A DNA stretch of 64,000 nucleotides from an uncultured Alphaproteobacteria bacterium (GCA_943787745.1 CALSNJ010000002.1:390904-454903); one strand, 5' to 3'; counted from the stretch's first letter, positions 38,272-48,885 are shown. The notes: generated by a model from the sequence alone, not told the origin. A program made the numbers and translations.

Positions 38272-40197
38272 ATGATCGAACTTGCGATCTTTCTGCCGCT
38301 GATTGGCGGTGTTATTGCCGGTGTGTTTGGCACCCGTATGGGCGACCGGGCTTCGCAGCTTGTCACCACGGTGCCTATGCTGATAGCTGCCACCTTGTCC
38401 TGTTATCTGCTCTGGGATGTTGGTCTGCAGGGCAACGAACGGACCATCCAATTGTTCACCTGGATTGATTCGGGGGCCTTGGAGCTGAACTGGGCGCTTC
38501 GTTTCGACACGCTGACTGCGGTTATGGTTTTCGTGGTCAACGTCGTGTCATCGATGGTTCATGTCTATTCGATTGGCTACATGTCTCATGACGCGCACAA
38601 GCCGCGGTTCATGGCGTATCTGAGCCTTTTCACCTTCTTCATGCTTTCGCTGGTAACCGCCGATAACTTCGTCCAGATGTTCTTCGGTTGGGAAGGTGTC
38701 GGCTTGATGTCCTATCTGCTGATCGGCTTCTGGCATGACCGGCCATCTGCCAATGCCGCGGCGATCAAGGCATTCGTGGTCAACCGCGTTGGCGACTTCG
38801 GGTTCATGCTCGGCATCCTTGGCGTGTTCTTTGTCTTTGGTACGCTCGACTTCGATGCCGTGTTCAAGGCCGTACCGGATGTTGCCGGTCAGTCCTTTGA
38901 ATTCCTGGGTATGGATGTCGATATTCTGACGACGATTTGTCTGCTTCTGTTCATCGGCGCCATGGGCAAGTCGGCGCAGATTGGTCTTCACACATGGCTG
39001 CCTGATGCCATGGAGGGCCCAACGCCGGTTTCGGCTCTTATTCATGCGGCTACGATGGTCACCGCGGGCGTGTTCATGGTGGCCCGGCTTTCACCGATGT
39101 TTGAGTTTGCGCCGATCGCGCTGTCAGTGGTGGTGCTCATAGGTGGCACAACAGCCTTCTTTGCCGCGACCATCGGCCTGACCCAGCACGATATTAAACG
39201 CGTGATCGCCTATTCGACCTGTTCACAGCTCGGCTACATGTTTTTTGCACTGGGTGTGGGCGCTTACCCGGCAGCGATTTTTCATCTGATGACCCATGCC
39301 TTCTTCAAGGCCTTGCTCTTCCTGGGGGCGGGCAGCGTGATTCACGGGATGGATGACGAGCAGGACATGCGCAAGATGGGTGGTCTGTTCTCCAAGATGA
39401 AGGTGACTGCAGTTCTTATGTGGATCGGCAGCCTGGCATTGGCGGGTGTGCCGTTCTTTGCCGGGTTCTACTCGAAGGATATGATCCTCGAATCCGCATT
39501 TGCGGCGCATACCGGACTGGGCATGTATGCCTTCTGGGCGGGTATTGCTGCGGCTCTGATGACCGCGTTCTATTCCTGGCGACTGCTGTTCCTGACCTTC
39601 CATGGACGTACGCGCGCGGATGATCATACCTTTGACCACGCTCATGAATCGCCGCCCGTCATGATTGCGCCGTTGCTGGTGCTTGCACTTGGTGCAGTGT
39701 TCTCAGGCTATCTCGCCAAGGAATACTTCGTCGGTCATGACATGAACGAATTCTGGGGTGGGTCTATCCTGATGCTTCACAACATCATTGAGGAAGCCCA
39801 TCACGTGCCATTCTGGGTCAAGAAGCTCCCGATCCTTGTTGGTGTCATCGGCATTTTCGCGGCCTTCGTGATGTACATTCTGAAACCGAACTGGCCGGCA
39901 GCTTTCGTGGCTCGCATTCGTCCCGTGCACACCTTTGTTTACAATAAGTGGTTCTTTGACGAACTTTATGACCGCGTGTTCGTGCGCCCTTCATTTGTTC
40001 TGGGACGCGGGCTCTGGAAATCAGGCGATGGTGCGGTTATCGACGGGGTTGGCCCCGACGGGATTGCTGCGGCGACCCGAAATCTGGCCGGACGCGCCAG
40101 CCGACTTCAGTCGGGTTTTGTTTATCACTATGCCTTTGCGATGCTGATCGGGCTGGTCCTTCTTGCGACCTGGTTCCTGTTCGGGTTCTTCCGGTAG
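38272..40197 (+). CDS. nuoL: NADH-quinone oxidoreductase subunit L
   Basis: A 641-residue antiporter-like proton pump at the far end of the membrane arm, with about 16 helices. Signatures: FFGWEGVGLMSYLLIGFW with the key Glu, the lysine in the GAMGKSAQIGLHTWLPDAMEGPTPVSALIHAATMV region (residues about 235-270), and QHDIKRVIAYSTCSQLGYM. The long lateral helix region is expected in the last 150 residues. It is complete and of normal length. Confidence 0.98.
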   Translation: MIELAIFLPLIGGVIAGVFGTRMGDRASQLVTTVPMLIAATLSCYLLWDVGLQGNERTIQLFTWIDSGALELNWALRFDTLTAVMVFVVNVVSSMVHVYSIGYMSHDAHKPRFMAYLSLFTFFMLSLVTADNFVQMFFGWEGVGLMSYLLIGFWHDRPSANAAAIKAFVVNRVGDFGFMLGILGVFFVFGTLDFDAVFKAVPDVAGQSFEFLGMDVDILTTICLLLFIGAMGKSAQIGLHTWLPDAMEGPTPVSALIHAATMVTAGVFMVARLSPMFEFAPIALSVVVLIGGTTAFFAATIGLTQHDIKRVIAYSTCSQLGYMFFALGVGAYPAAIFHLMTHAFFKALLFLGAGSVIHGMDDEQDMRKMGGLFSKMKVTAVLMWIGSLALAGVPFFAGFYSKDMILESAFAAHTGLGMYAFWAGIAAALMTAFYSWRLLFLTFHGRTRADDHTFDHAHESPPVMIAPLLVLALGAVFSGYLAKEYFVGHDMNEFWGGSILMLHNIIEEAHHVPFWVKKLPILVGVIGIFAAFVMYILKPNWPAAFVARIRPVHTFVYNKWFFDELYDRVFVRPSFVLGRGLWKSGDGAVIDGVGPDGIAAATRNLAGRASRLQSGFVYHYAFAMLIGLVLLATWFLFGFFR

Positions 40198-40206
40198 GGC
40201 CGCGCT

Positions 40207-41722
40207 ATGGATTCATTCCCCATTCTCTCCCTGATCACGTTCCTGCCGCTCGTCGGCGTGGCGTTCATTCTTCTGATCCGTGGCGACGAGTTCACCGTGG
40301 CGCGGAACGCGCGTTGGGCGGCACTCTGGACGTCTCTGGCGACCTTCGTGATCAGTCTTCTGCTGTGGTTCAACTTCGACAAATCAACGGCGGACTTCCA
40401 GTTCGTCGAGAGGTTCGAATGGCTGCCCAGTCTCAACATCTCCTATCACATGGGGATCGACGGCATTTCGCTCTTCTTCGTGATCCTGTCGACCTTCCTG
40501 ACACCGATCTGTGTGTTGTCTTCGTGGAAAGCCATCTCAAGTCGTGTGAAGGAATACATGATCGCGTTTCTCGTCCTCGAGACGATGATGATCGGGACCT
40601 TTGCGGCCCTCGACTTCGTGATGTTCTACATCTTCTTCGAAGCGGTCCTGATCCCGATGTTCATCATCATCGGTGTCTGGGGTGGGCCACGTCGTGTCTA
40701 CGCGGCCTTCAAGTTCTTCCTCTACACACTCGCCGGTTCGGTTTTGTTGTTGGCTGCACTGCTGACCCTGTATTTCGAGGTAGGCACCACCGATATCCCG
40801 ACGCTCATTGCCTATGCCGTGCCGCCGGAAATGCAGACATGGCTGTGGCTGGCATTCTTTGCCTCCTTTGCCGTCAAAATGCCGATGTGGCCGGTCCACA
40901 CATGGCTCCCGGATGCCCATGTTGAGGCACCCACGGCCGGTTCGGTAATCCTCGCCGGTGTGTTGCTGAAAATGGGTGGCTACGGCTTCCTGCGGTTCTC
41001 ACTTCCGATGCTGCCGATTGCATCCGACCTGTTTGTGCCTCTGGTCTACACATTGTCGGTTATTGCGATCATTTACACCTCGCTGGTGGCGCTGGCGCAG
41101 GAGGACATGAAAAAGCTGATCGCTTACTCGTCCGTGGCGCATATGGGTTTCGTGACCATTGGTATCTTTACGGCGACGCAGCAGGGTATCGATGGCGCGC
41201 TCTTCCAGATGCTGAGCCACGGGGTCATCTCCGCCGCGCTCTTCCTGTGCGTCGGCGTGGTTTACGATCGTGAGCACAGCCGCGAGATTGCCCATTATGG
41301 CGGGCTGGTCGAACGCATGCCGCGTTTTGCCTTCGTCTTTCATGGTCTTCATGCTCGGTTCGATCGGATTGCCGGGGACGAGTGGGTTCGTCGGCGAATT
41401 CCTTATTCTTGTCGGAGCATTCCAGGACAACACCTGGGTGGCCTTTTTGGCATCAACGGGCGTGATCCTTGGTGCCGCCTACATGCTCTATCTGTATCGG
41501 CGTGTCATTTTCGGCAAGCTGGACAAGGAGCATCTCAAGCAGATTATGGATCTGGAGCCCCGGGAGATCGCGATTTTTGCACCGTTGATCGTGCTGGTGA
41601 TCTGGATGGGTATTTGGCCAGATCCATTCCTGAGTGTTTTTGACGCAACAGTTTCGAACCTGTTGCAGAACTATCAATCGGCGCTTGTGTTGGGCGATCC
41701 GTTGAACGTGGCCGGTCGTTAG
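40207..41722 (+). CDS. nuoM: NADH-quinone oxidoreductase subunit M, one-base frameshift
   Basis: The second antiporter-like pump of complex I. The frame from ATG 40207 is good up to [14 protein letters not shown], with the [21 protein letters not shown] motif and lysine-bearing [20 protein letters not shown]. At 41338-41340 it reads TTT followed by C where TTC-ATG is expected. The frame then goes astray and ends at 41643. The next frame carries on correctly as [20 protein letters not shown] to 41722. Removing one T gives 504 residues, the usual length. As the rest of the operon is intact, a sequencing or assembly error is most likely. A real mutation would truncate the last helices and impair complex I. 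Confidence 0.94.
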
Positions 41723-41736
41723 GCGAGGGACTGATT

Positions 41737-43182
41737 ATGGATATCGTTTCAGATATTGCCGTTATCCGGCCTGAGCTCTTTGTCGCGATTGCCGGCATGG
41801 TCATGCTGATGTTCGGCGCGTTTCGCGGCGAGAGTTCGACCAAGTTTATCTACTGGCTTGGTGTCGGTGTTCTGGTCGTTGCGGGTGTTTTGGTGCTGGC
41901 TGGCCCGACGGGGACATCGCTGGCGTTCAACGCGCAGTTCGTGGTCGATGATTTCGCTGTCTTTGTGAAGGTCTTGCTGCTTATCGGAGCCGCATTGGCC
42001 CTCATTCTGGCGATGCCGTTCAATTTGCGCGAAGGTATCGATCAGTTCGAATTTCCCATTCTGATCATCTTTGCCGTGCTTGGCATGATGATGATGGTGT
42101 CTGCCAACGACTTGATGTCCCTTTATCTGGGGATTGAGCTGCAAAGTCTCTCGCTTTATGTGGTGGCGGCGATCCGACGCGATACGTTGCGATCATCCGA
42201 AGCGGGCCTGAAGTACTTTGTGCTGGGGGCCTTGAGTTCGGGCATCCTGCTCTACGGCATGTCACTGGTTTATGGCTTTGCCGGGACAACGAATTTCGAA
42301 GGTCTGGCGACCCTGTTCGCGGCTGATAGCGAAGCTTCCATCGGCGTTGTTGTCGGTCTGGTCTTCATAGCTGCTGGTCTGGCTTTCAAGGTTTCTGCGG
42401 TGCCCTTCCATATGTGGACGCCCGATGTCTACGAGGGGGCGCCAACGCCGGTCACAGCATTCTTCGCCGTGGCACCCAAGATTGCGGCCATGGCGCTGTT
42501 TGTCCGCGTGATGCTGGAGCCGTTTGGGGCCCTTGTTCTGGAATGGCAACAGGTCATCTGGTTCATCTCGCTGGCCTCCATGCTCCTGGGCTCTTTTGCA
42601 GCCATCGTTCAGACGAACATCAAACGCCTGATGGCTTATAGCTCCATTGGGCATATGGGGTTTGTACTGGTTGGGCTTGCGGCGGGCAGCGAAGAAGGTG
42701 TGACCGGAATTCTGGTCTATCTGACGATCTACCTGTTCATGAATATCGGTACCTTTGCCTGCATCCTTGCGATGCGTCGCGGCGGACGGATGGTCGAGGA
42801 TATTGATTCACTGGCTGGGTTGAGCAAGACCAATCCGATGTTGGCTGGGGCACTGGCACTCTTCATGTTCTCTATGGCTGGTATTCCGCCTCTGGGTGGA
42901 TTTTTTGCCAAGCTGTTTGTCTTCAGGGCTGCGATCAACGCTGAACTTTATGTTCTGGCGGTCGTCGGCCTGCTGACCAGCGTCGTCGGCGCATTCTACT
43001 ATCTGCGGATCATCAAGGTGATGTATTTCGATGAAGCTGCCGAACCTTTCGACAAGGGGCTGGGCCGAGAGATCACCGTTCTTGTGACAGTCACCGTTAT
43101 CGTGACGACCTTCTTCTTCATTGGTCTGGCACCGGTTCTTTCCGGCGCTGAAGCAGCTGCGGCGGTTCTGTTCGCCGTATGA
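41737..43182 (+). CDS. nuoN: NADH-quinone oxidoreductase subunit N
   Basis: A 481-residue antiporter-like membrane subunit, last gene of the complex I set. Signatures: [18 protein letters not shown], the lysine segment [30 protein letters not shown] and [18 protein letters not shown]. About 14 helices are predicted. Its stop overlaps the birA start (ATGATG region, 43179-43182), tying birA to the nuo transcript. Confidence 0.98.
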   Translation: MDIVSDIAVIRPELFVAIAGMVMLMFGAFRGESSTKFIYWLGVGVLVVAGVLVLAGPTGTSLAFNAQFVVDDFAVFVKVLLLIGAALALILAMPFNLREGIDQFEFPILIIFAVLGMMMMVSANDLMSLYLGIELQSLSLYVVAAIRRDTLRSSEAGLKYFVLGALSSGILLYGMSLVYGFAGTTNFEGLATLFAADSEASIGVVVGLVFIAAGLAFKVSAVPFHMWTPDVYEGAPTPVTAFFAVAPKIAAMALFVRVMLEPFGALVLEWQQVIWFISLASMLLGSFAAIVQTNIKRLMAYSSIGHMGFVLVGLAAGSEEGVTGILVYLTIYLFMNIGTFACILAMRRGGRMVEDIDSLAGLSKTNPMLAGALALFMFSMAGIPPLGGFFAKLFVFRAAINAELYVLAVVGLLTSVVGAFYYLRIIKVMYFDEAAEPFDKGLGREITVLVTVTVIVTTFFFIGLAPVLSGAEAAAAVLFAV

Positions 43183-43943
43183 TGCGACACCCACAGGTGC
43201 CAGCCGGGTGCCAGCTGATTGCATATAAGAGCCTCGGCAGCACAAATGAAGAAGCGCGGCGGCTTGCCGAAGAGGGAGCACCAGACCGCACCGTCGTCTG
43301 GGCCGAAGAACAAACCTCGGGCCGCGGTCGCCACGGGCGCAACTGGTCTTCACCTCCGGGCAATCTCTACCATTCAATTATCTGTCGCCCCGGGTGTCCC
43401 GTTGCCATGGCACCCCAGCTGGGGTTCGTTGTCGGTGTTGCTATGGCGGGTGCTATTCGCGCCCTGTCGGATATCCCGGTTGTCCTAAAGTGGCCGAACG
43501 ACTTGCTCGTAAAAGGCAAGAAGGTATCCGGGCTGCTCCTCGAAAGTACCGATGATGGCCGCGGCGGAGTGTCCTGGGTGATCGCTGGTATCGGGGTAAA
43601 TTTGGAGAACCATCCTGAAATGCTTCCCGATGCTGGCAATCTCCGGTCGTTCGGGGCGAAGTTTTCCGTGGAAGACCTGATCGAGGCATTCTTGCCGCGT
43701 TTGTTTGATCTGGTCGATGCATGGAACCGTGATGGGTTTGCACCCATTCGAGCTCAATGGAATGAACTGGCCTTGCCGTTTGGCACCGAGATTTCGGTTA
43801 AATTGCCCGATCGCACACTGAGTGGGCGTTTCGAGGGTGTTGATGCGTCAGGAAACATGGCTGTGCGTCATGACGGCGATCTTATCTACGTTGCGGCCGG
43901 GGATGTTTTCCCGCTAAGCAGTGCCGCAACAGGAGTTTTGTGA
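43179..43943 (+). CDS. birA: Biotin-[acetyl-CoA-carboxylase] ligase
   Basis: A 254-residue biotin protein ligase that activates biotin with ATP and attaches it to the carrier lysine of biotin carboxylases. It has the catalytic domain ([16 protein letters not shown], the adenylate-binding [30 protein letters not shown]) and a C-terminal SH3-like part. The N-terminal helix-turn-helix of the E. coli repressor form is missing, so it is not expected to act as a repressor. It overlaps nuoN and coaX, and the nuo-birA-coaX order is common in alphaproteobacteria. Confidence 0.95.
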   Translation: MMRHPQVPAGCQLIAYKSLGSTNEEARRLAEEGAPDRTVVWAEEQTSGRGRHGRNWSSPPGNLYHSIICRPGCPVAMAPQLGFVVGVAMAGAIRALSDIPVVLKWPNDLLVKGKKVSGLLLESTDDGRGGVSWVIAGIGVNLENHPEMLPDAGNLRSFGAKFSVEDLIEAFLPRLFDLVDAWNRDGFAPIRAQWNELALPFGTEISVKLPDRTLSGRFEGVDASGNMAVRHDGDLIYVAAGDVFPLSSAATGVL

Positions 43944-44716
43944 TGCTGCTTGCCGTTGATTGTGGAAACACCAACACCGTTTTTGCTGTGTTTGAAGGTG
44001 ATGTGCAGCGTGGCCAATGGCGTATTTCGACCCAGGCCCAGCGCACAGCTGATGAATATGCCGTTTGGCTCACCCAGCTGATGTCCTTGAAGGGCCTCGC
44101 GGTTGGTGACATCAAACAGGCGATCGTGACGACGGTTGTTCCCGGAACCCGGCGTAATTTGGGGAGTTTGCTGGAAGAGCATTTTGGCGTGACGCCGCAT
44201 GTTGTCCGTGATTCGAATGTGGACCTGGGAATCAAGGTGTTGATCGACCGGCCCGAACAGGCGGGCGCGGACCGTCTTGTTGCCGCGGTGGGGGCGCATT
44301 TGCGATACCCCGGAGACCTGATCGTGATCGATTTTGGTACAGCAACGACGTTCGATGTGATTGACGCCAGCGGTAATTTTCGCGGTGGCGTGATTGCACC
44401 AGGAATCAATCTTTCGGTTGAGGCGCTTTACACAGCCGGCGCCTTATTGCCGCGGGTGAATATTGAAAAACCCGAGAAAGTGATCGGTGGGGCGACCGTC
44501 CCGGCGATGCAGTCGGGTATCTTCTGGGGTTATATATCCATGATAGAAGGTATGGTCCCGCGCATTGCGAAAGAATACGCCAAGCCGATGAAGGTGATTG
44601 CAACAGGGGGCCTCGCGCCGCTTTTTGCCGATGTAACCGACGTCATTGACGCCACCGAGCCCGATCTCACATTGATCGGCCTCCGAGAAATTGCACGCCT
44701 CAACGGCATTGCCTGA
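43943..44716 (+). CDS. coaX: Type III pantothenate kinase
   Basis: A 257-residue kinase for the first step of CoA synthesis. It belongs to the ASKHA fold, seen in [17 protein letters not shown] (phosphate loop 1) and LIVIDFGTATTFDVID, with the substrate-binding GADRLVAAVGAHLRYP. ATG 43943 overlaps the birA stop (TGATG); GTG one codon upstream is also possible. Type III enzymes are insensitive to CoA feedback and use high ATP. No coaA was seen here. Confidence 0.96.
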   Translation: MLLAVDCGNTNTVFAVFEGDVQRGQWRISTQAQRTADEYAVWLTQLMSLKGLAVGDIKQAIVTTVVPGTRRNLGSLLEEHFGVTPHVVRDSNVDLGIKVLIDRPEQAGADRLVAAVGAHLRYPGDLIVIDFGTATTFDVIDASGNFRGGVIAPGINLSVEALYTAGALLPRVNIEKPEKVIGGATVPAMQSGIFWGYISMIEGMVPRIAKEYAKPMKVIATGGLAPLFADVTDVIDATEPDLTLIGLREIARLNGIA

Positions 44717-44730
44717 AGATTGGTTTCCCC

Positions 44731-46401
44731 ATGTCATTAGTTCCCGGTTCAGACGAAGTTCTGTTCGTACCCCTTGGTGGTACGGGCGAGATCGGTATGA
44801 ACCTCAACGTTTATGGCCATGCCGGCAAATGGATGATCATCGATTGCGGAGTCACCTTCGGTGATCCCGCATTGCCCGGCGTGGATGTGATGATGGCGGA
44901 TCCGACATTCATCGAGGAACGGCGCAAGGATCTGGTCGGCATGCTGATCACGCATGCCCACGAAGACCATGTGGGGGCGGTTGCACATCTCTGGCCGCGC
45001 CTCAAATGCCCTGTTTACGCAACTGCGTTCACGGCCAAGATACTTCGCCGAAAACTTGAGGAAGCCGGGATCGCGGGCCAGGTCCCTGTCCATGAAGTGC
45101 CGGTGGGCGGAAGTTTCTCGCTCGACCCGTTTGAAGTTTCTCTGATCACGACAACCCACTCGATTCCCGAACCGAGTTGTGTGGTGCTGAAAACAGGCGC
45201 GGGGACGATCTTCCACACCGGTGACTGGAAACTCGACCCCAATCCGGTGATCGGTGAGACGACGGATGTGGACGCGTTGAAAGCCGTGGGTGATTCCGGG
45301 GTTCTCGCGATGATCGGGGATTCCACCAACGCACCAGTGGACGGGCATAGTGGTTCAGAGGGAGATGTCCGTGACAGTTTGATGGATTTTGTCGGGACGC
45401 TGGATAATCGTGTCGTCTTTGCGTGTTTTGCGAGCAACGTCGCACGGGTGCAGACACTTGCGGAGGTCGCCCATGCGCATGGACGCGCTGTCGGACTGGT
45501 CGGACGTTCACTCTGGACCATGACGGAAGCCGCGCGGGCCACCGGCTATCTGCGCGATTTGCCGCCTTTCCTGCGGGAAGAGGAGGCCATGCAAATGCCA
45601 CGCGATAAGGTCTTGTTGATTTGTACGGGCAGTCAGGGCGAGCCGCGAGCGGCATTGCCCCGGATTGCACGTGGGGATCATCAGAATGTGACCTTTGAAT
45701 CCGGCGATAACGTGGTTTTCTCATCCCGTATTATTCCGGGCAACGAACGGCCCATCGGGCAGTTGCAAAGCATGCTCACCACACAGGGTGTGAATGTGAT
45801 CACCGAACGCGATCACTTCGTGCATGTTTCGGGGCATCCGGCGCGCGAGGAACTGAAGCAGATGTACGGGTGGATCCGTCCGCAGATCGCCGTGCCCGTC
45901 CACGGTGAGGCCCCGCATCTGGAGGCCCATGCCGATCTGGCGCGCGAATGCGGTGTGGCGCACACGTCGGTGATCTACAACGGTGACGTCCTGCGGCTCC
46001 ATCCCGATGGTCCGGAAATCTGGGGGCAGGTTCAGTCTGGGCGGCTGGCATTGGACGGCACCGACCTGATCCGTATCAATGATCCAAGCCTGCGTGAGCG
46101 ATCACACATGTTGTGGAATGGCTCTGCGGTGATGACGATTGTTCTGGACCGAAAGAACCGGGCGGTCGGCGAGCCGCAGCTTTCAGCGCCGGGACTGCTT
46201 GGCGATAGCGACGATGACTATGATCTGATGGACGATGTGATTGATGACGCGCTCGATGCTCTCGGTGAGATCAATATCAAGCAGCGCAACAATGATGATG
46301 CTGTCATTGAACGTTTGCGGCGCGCCATTCGTAAAAGCTTTCGTACACGTCGGGGCAAAAGCCCGACCACGGATGTGCATCTCGTACGGCTGGACGGATA
46401 A
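44731..46401 (+). CDS. rnj: Ribonuclease J
   Basis: A 556-residue metallo-beta-lactamase/beta-CASP nuclease that matures and degrades RNA with endo- and 5'-exonuclease activity. The zinc-binding motif HAHEDHVGAV is intact, along with LGGTGEIGMN at the start, HTGDWKLDPNP, SGHPAREELKQMYGW and HGEAPHLEAHADLA. The C-terminal 90 residues form the small dimerisation-type domain. In alphaproteobacteria it is encoded next to coaX and mce, as here, 14 bp after coaX. Confidence 0.95.
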   Translation: MSLVPGSDEVLFVPLGGTGEIGMNLNVYGHAGKWMIIDCGVTFGDPALPGVDVMMADPTFIEERRKDLVGMLITHAHEDHVGAVAHLWPRLKCPVYATAFTAKILRRKLEEAGIAGQVPVHEVPVGGSFSLDPFEVSLITTTHSIPEPSCVVLKTGAGTIFHTGDWKLDPNPVIGETTDVDALKAVGDSGVLAMIGDSTNAPVDGHSGSEGDVRDSLMDFVGTLDNRVVFACFASNVARVQTLAEVAHAHGRAVGLVGRSLWTMTEAARATGYLRDLPPFLREEEAMQMPRDKVLLICTGSQGEPRAALPRIARGDHQNVTFESGDNVVFSSRIIPGNERPIGQLQSMLTTQGVNVITERDHFVHVSGHPAREELKQMYGWIRPQIAVPVHGEAPHLEAHADLARECGVAHTSVIYNGDVLRLHPDGPEIWGQVQSGRLALDGTDLIRINDPSLRERSHMLWNGSAVMTIVLDRKNRAVGEPQLSAPGLLGDSDDDYDLMDDVIDDALDALGEINIKQRNNDDAVIERLRRAIRKSFRTRRGKSPTTDVHLVRLDG

Positions 46402-46413
46402 GGGAGAATTGGC

Positions 46414-46818
46414 GTGATCGGACGATTGAATCATGTGGCGATTGTTGTGCCCGATCTGGCGGCGGCCACAGCTGTCTACGCTGAAACGCTTGGCGCGAAA
46501 GTCTCGGAAGCGATGGACCTGCCCAACCATGGTGTGACGACAGTGTTTGTCGAACTGCCCAATACGAAGATTGAACTGCTCTATCCCCTCGGCGAAGATT
46601 CACCGATTGCGGGGTTTCTGGAGAAGAACCCCTCGGGCGGAATGCACCATATCTGCTACGAGGTCGACGATATCTATGCCGCGCGTGATCAACTGAAAGC
46701 GCAAGGCGCGCGTGTTCTGGGTGACGGTGAACCCAAGCCGGGTGCCCATGACAAACCAGTGTTGTTTCTGCACCCCAAGGATTTTGTTGGAACCCTCGTC
46801 GAACTTGAACAGGTCTGA
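46414..46818 (+). CDS. mce: Methylmalonyl-CoA epimerase
   Basis: A 134-residue vicinal-oxygen-chelate protein that interconverts R- and S-methylmalonyl-CoA in propionate catabolism. The metal ligands lie in LNHVAIVVPDL (His near 7), GGMHHICYEVDD (His near 76) and TLVELEQV (Glu near the end), and HHI is the family mark. The GTG start at 46414 follows AGGGAGAA. Propionyl-CoA carboxylase and mutase genes are not in the window. Confidence 0.93.
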   Translation: MIGRLNHVAIVVPDLAAATAVYAETLGAKVSEAMDLPNHGVTTVFVELPNTKIELLYPLGEDSPIAGFLEKNPSGGMHHICYEVDDIYAARDQLKAQGARVLGDGEPKPGAHDKPVLFLHPKDFVGTLVELEQV

Positions 46819-46824
46819 TCTGAC

Positions 46825-47079
46825 ATGAACCCGGTCACAGGCGTCGTTGTCTTTATTATTATCTGGTGGGTGGTGCTTTTTATGGTGCTGCCGTTTGGCG
46901 TCAATCGCACCGCCAACCCGGAAGCTGGACATGATCGTGGCGCGCCCGCGCGCCCGATGGTGTTTCGCAAGGTGCTGATCACGAGCGGGATTGCAATTCT
47001 GCTTTGGGGCATTTTCTATCTTGCCGTGACCAAAAGCGGTCTGTCGTTGATCGATTTGGCGAACCGTTTCGCTCTTTAG
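46825..47079 (+). CDS. DUF1467 family small membrane protein
   Basis: An 84-residue protein with two membrane helices (about 5-24 and 50-70) and the typical linker PFGVNRTANPEAGHDRGAP. DUF1467 proteins are found in alphaproteobacteria beside mce and proS, and their role is unknown. It lies 6 bp after mce and is surely co-transcribed. Its stop overlaps by four bases that of the convergent chromate transporter gene, which marks the end of this conserved string. Confidence 0.9.
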   Translation: MNPVTGVVVFIIIWWVVLFMVLPFGVNRTANPEAGHDRGAPARPMVFRKVLITSGIAILLWGIFYLAVTKSGLSLIDLANRFAL

Positions 47080-48332
47080 ACGCCGAAAAAGCCTGCAATG
47101 GCTGCGAGCATAACAACGAGCCACGATGGCAGGCGCCACATCGCTAACAGAACGGCCGCGATGACAACTGTCGCAAAGTCAGAGGTGTCTTCCACAGTTG
47201 ACGTCCAGACCGGCGAATAGAGCACCGCAAGAAGCAATCCGACCACAGCGGCGTTCACACCACTCAATGCACACCGGATACGGCCGCGAGAGCGCAATGA
47301 GTCCCAATAAGGGAGCGCTGCGCCAAGCAGCAGGAACGAGGGCAGGAAGACCGCCACAATCGCGATCAGGCCACCCGTCCAGCCACCCAGATAGCCGCCG
47401 CCGGGATTGATGACATTGCCCAGATAGCCAGTCAGCGCAAACATGGGCCCGGGGATGGCCTGCGCGGCGCCATAGCCGGCCAGAAAGGCATCGGTCGACA
47501 TCCAGCCGGTTGGCACCAGCTCGGCCTCGAGCAGGGGCAGCACCACATGTCCGCCGCCGAAGACAAGCGAACCGACGCGGTAGAAACTGGCAAAGGCTTC
47601 GAGATTGCCCGACGCGCTGGCTTTGACGAGAAGCGGGAGACCAAACAGCAGCAAAAGAAAAACCACGAACAGGGCTGCGCCGATCATCCGGCCGCCCGTC
47701 CGGGTATCCGGCACTTCGATCTTGGCTGGCTCATCCCGGATCAGCAGAGAGCCTGCGATGGCTGCCAATGCGATCACGGCGACCTGAAACCAGGCCGATC
47801 CGGCGAACAGGATCGCAACGCAGGCTGCTGCGGCGAAGCTCGCCTTGAGCGGGGAGCCACAAGCGCTCCGTGCCATGCCCCAAAGCGCGTTTGCCACGAC
47901 CGCCACTGCTGCCAGTTTGAGTCCATGGATGACACCTTGCCCTGCGGCGGTCTGTGCGAAGGACAAACCGAACCCCAAGCCAATCATGATGATCGCTGCT
48001 GGCGTTGTGAAACCCAGCCAGGCGGCAAAGCCGCCGGCCCAGCCGCGCTGGATCATTCCGATGGCGATCCCCGTTTGGCTGGAGGCGGGGCCGGGGAGGA
48101 ACTGGCAAAGCGAAACCAGATCGGCAAAACCACGTTCGTCGATCCAGCGGCGGCGGTCTACGAACTCTGTCCGAAAGTAGCCAAAATGCGCGACAGGGCC
48201 ACCAAACGCGGTTGCGCCAAGCACGAGGAATGTGAGGAATATTTTGAGGACGCCGGGACGGTCGTCGGTTTGCGTGGCGCTGGAAATGACTATGCTCTCC
48301 GGTACGGAATTTTCTTTGACTATAAGGGGCAC
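47076..48332 (-). CDS. chrA: Chromate transporter family protein (ChrA, long form)
   Basis: A two-domain CHR protein of about 418 residues. The first half opens FLVLGATAFGGPVAHFGYFR with RRRWIDERGFADL, and FLPGPASSQTGIAIG follows. The second half repeats the pattern (SLVFGGGHVVLPLLEAE, AIPGPMFALTGYLG). About 10-12 helices. The family exports chromate or takes part in sulphate-linked antiport; natural substrates are often unknown. The start is uncertain: GTG 48332 is listed, and GTG 48362 is open in frame, but neither has a strong ribosome site. Either start lies at the very edge of the divergent tag gene. Confidence 0.85.
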   Translation of the reverse strand: MPLIVKENSVPESIVISSATQTDDRPGVLKIFLTFLVLGATAFGGPVAHFGYFRTEFVDRRRWIDERGFADLVSLCQFLPGPASSQTGIAIGMIQRGWAGGFAAWLGFTTPAAIIMIGLGFGLSFAQTAAGQGVIHGLKLAAVAVVANALWGMARSACGSPLKASFAAAACVAILFAGSAWFQVAVIALAAIAGSLLIRDEPAKIEVPDTRTGGRMIGAALFVVFLLLLFGLPLLVKASASGNLEAFASFYRVGSLVFGGGHVVLPLLEAELVPTGWMSTDAFLAGYGAAQAIPGPMFALTGYLGNVINPGGGYLGGWTGGLIAIVAVFLPSFLLLGAALPYWDSLRSRGRIRCALSGVNAAVVGLLLAVLYSPVWTSTVEDTSDFATVVIAAVLLAMWRLPSWLVVMLAAIAGFFGV

Positions 48333-48337
48333 GAGCG

Positions 48338-48877
48338 TTGTCGGGATACTGCGATATTGCACAGGGACATGAATGGCACGGGCCCTATCATGATACCGAA
48401 TATGGATTTCCGGTTCGTGATGAAGCCATTTTGTTCGAGCGTTTGATCCTGGAGATCAATCAGGCAGGCCTGAGCTGGCTGACCATTCTCAAGAAACGTG
48501 AAGGTTTCACCGCCGCCTATGCCGGCTTTGACGTCGACACGGTCGCAGATTACGGGGCGAAAGATCATGAACGGCTTCTCAATGACGCCGGGATCATCCG
48601 CAATCGCCTGAAGGTGAACGCTGCGATCTCCAACGCACAGCGCATCCGGGAGATGCGCGATAGTCACGGTGGCTTTGCCGCGTGGCTGGATGCCCAGCAC
48701 CCGCTGATGAAAGAGGAATGGGTCAAGCTGTTCAAGAAGACGTTTCGCTTCACCGGCGGGGAAATCACCCATTCGTTTCTGATGAGCGCGGGGTATTTGC
48801 CGGGCGCTCATCATGAGAACTGCCCCATATTCAAGAAGGTTGCGAAACTCGATCCACCATGGATGCAGGTCACCTGA
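48338..48877 (+). CDS. tag: DNA-3-methyladenine glycosylase I
   Basis: A 179-residue base-excision enzyme that removes 3-methyladenine from alkylated DNA. The TTG start at 48338 lies nine bases after AAGGGG and gives the family N-terminus with the zinc Cys and His (GYCDIA, HGPYHDTEYGFP). The helix-hairpin-helix region and catalytic area EINQAGLSWLTILKKRE, DAGIIRNRLKV and the zinc-binding end with GAHHENCP are visible. It starts almost back to back with chrA. Confidence 0.93.
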   Translation: MSGYCDIAQGHEWHGPYHDTEYGFPVRDEAILFERLILEINQAGLSWLTILKKREGFTAAYAGFDVDTVADYGAKDHERLLNDAGIIRNRLKVNAAISNAQRIREMRDSHGGFAAWLDAQHPLMKEEWVKLFKKTFRFTGGEITHSFLMSAGYLPGAHHENCPIFKKVAKLDPPWMQVT

Positions 48878-48885
48878 TACGAAAA

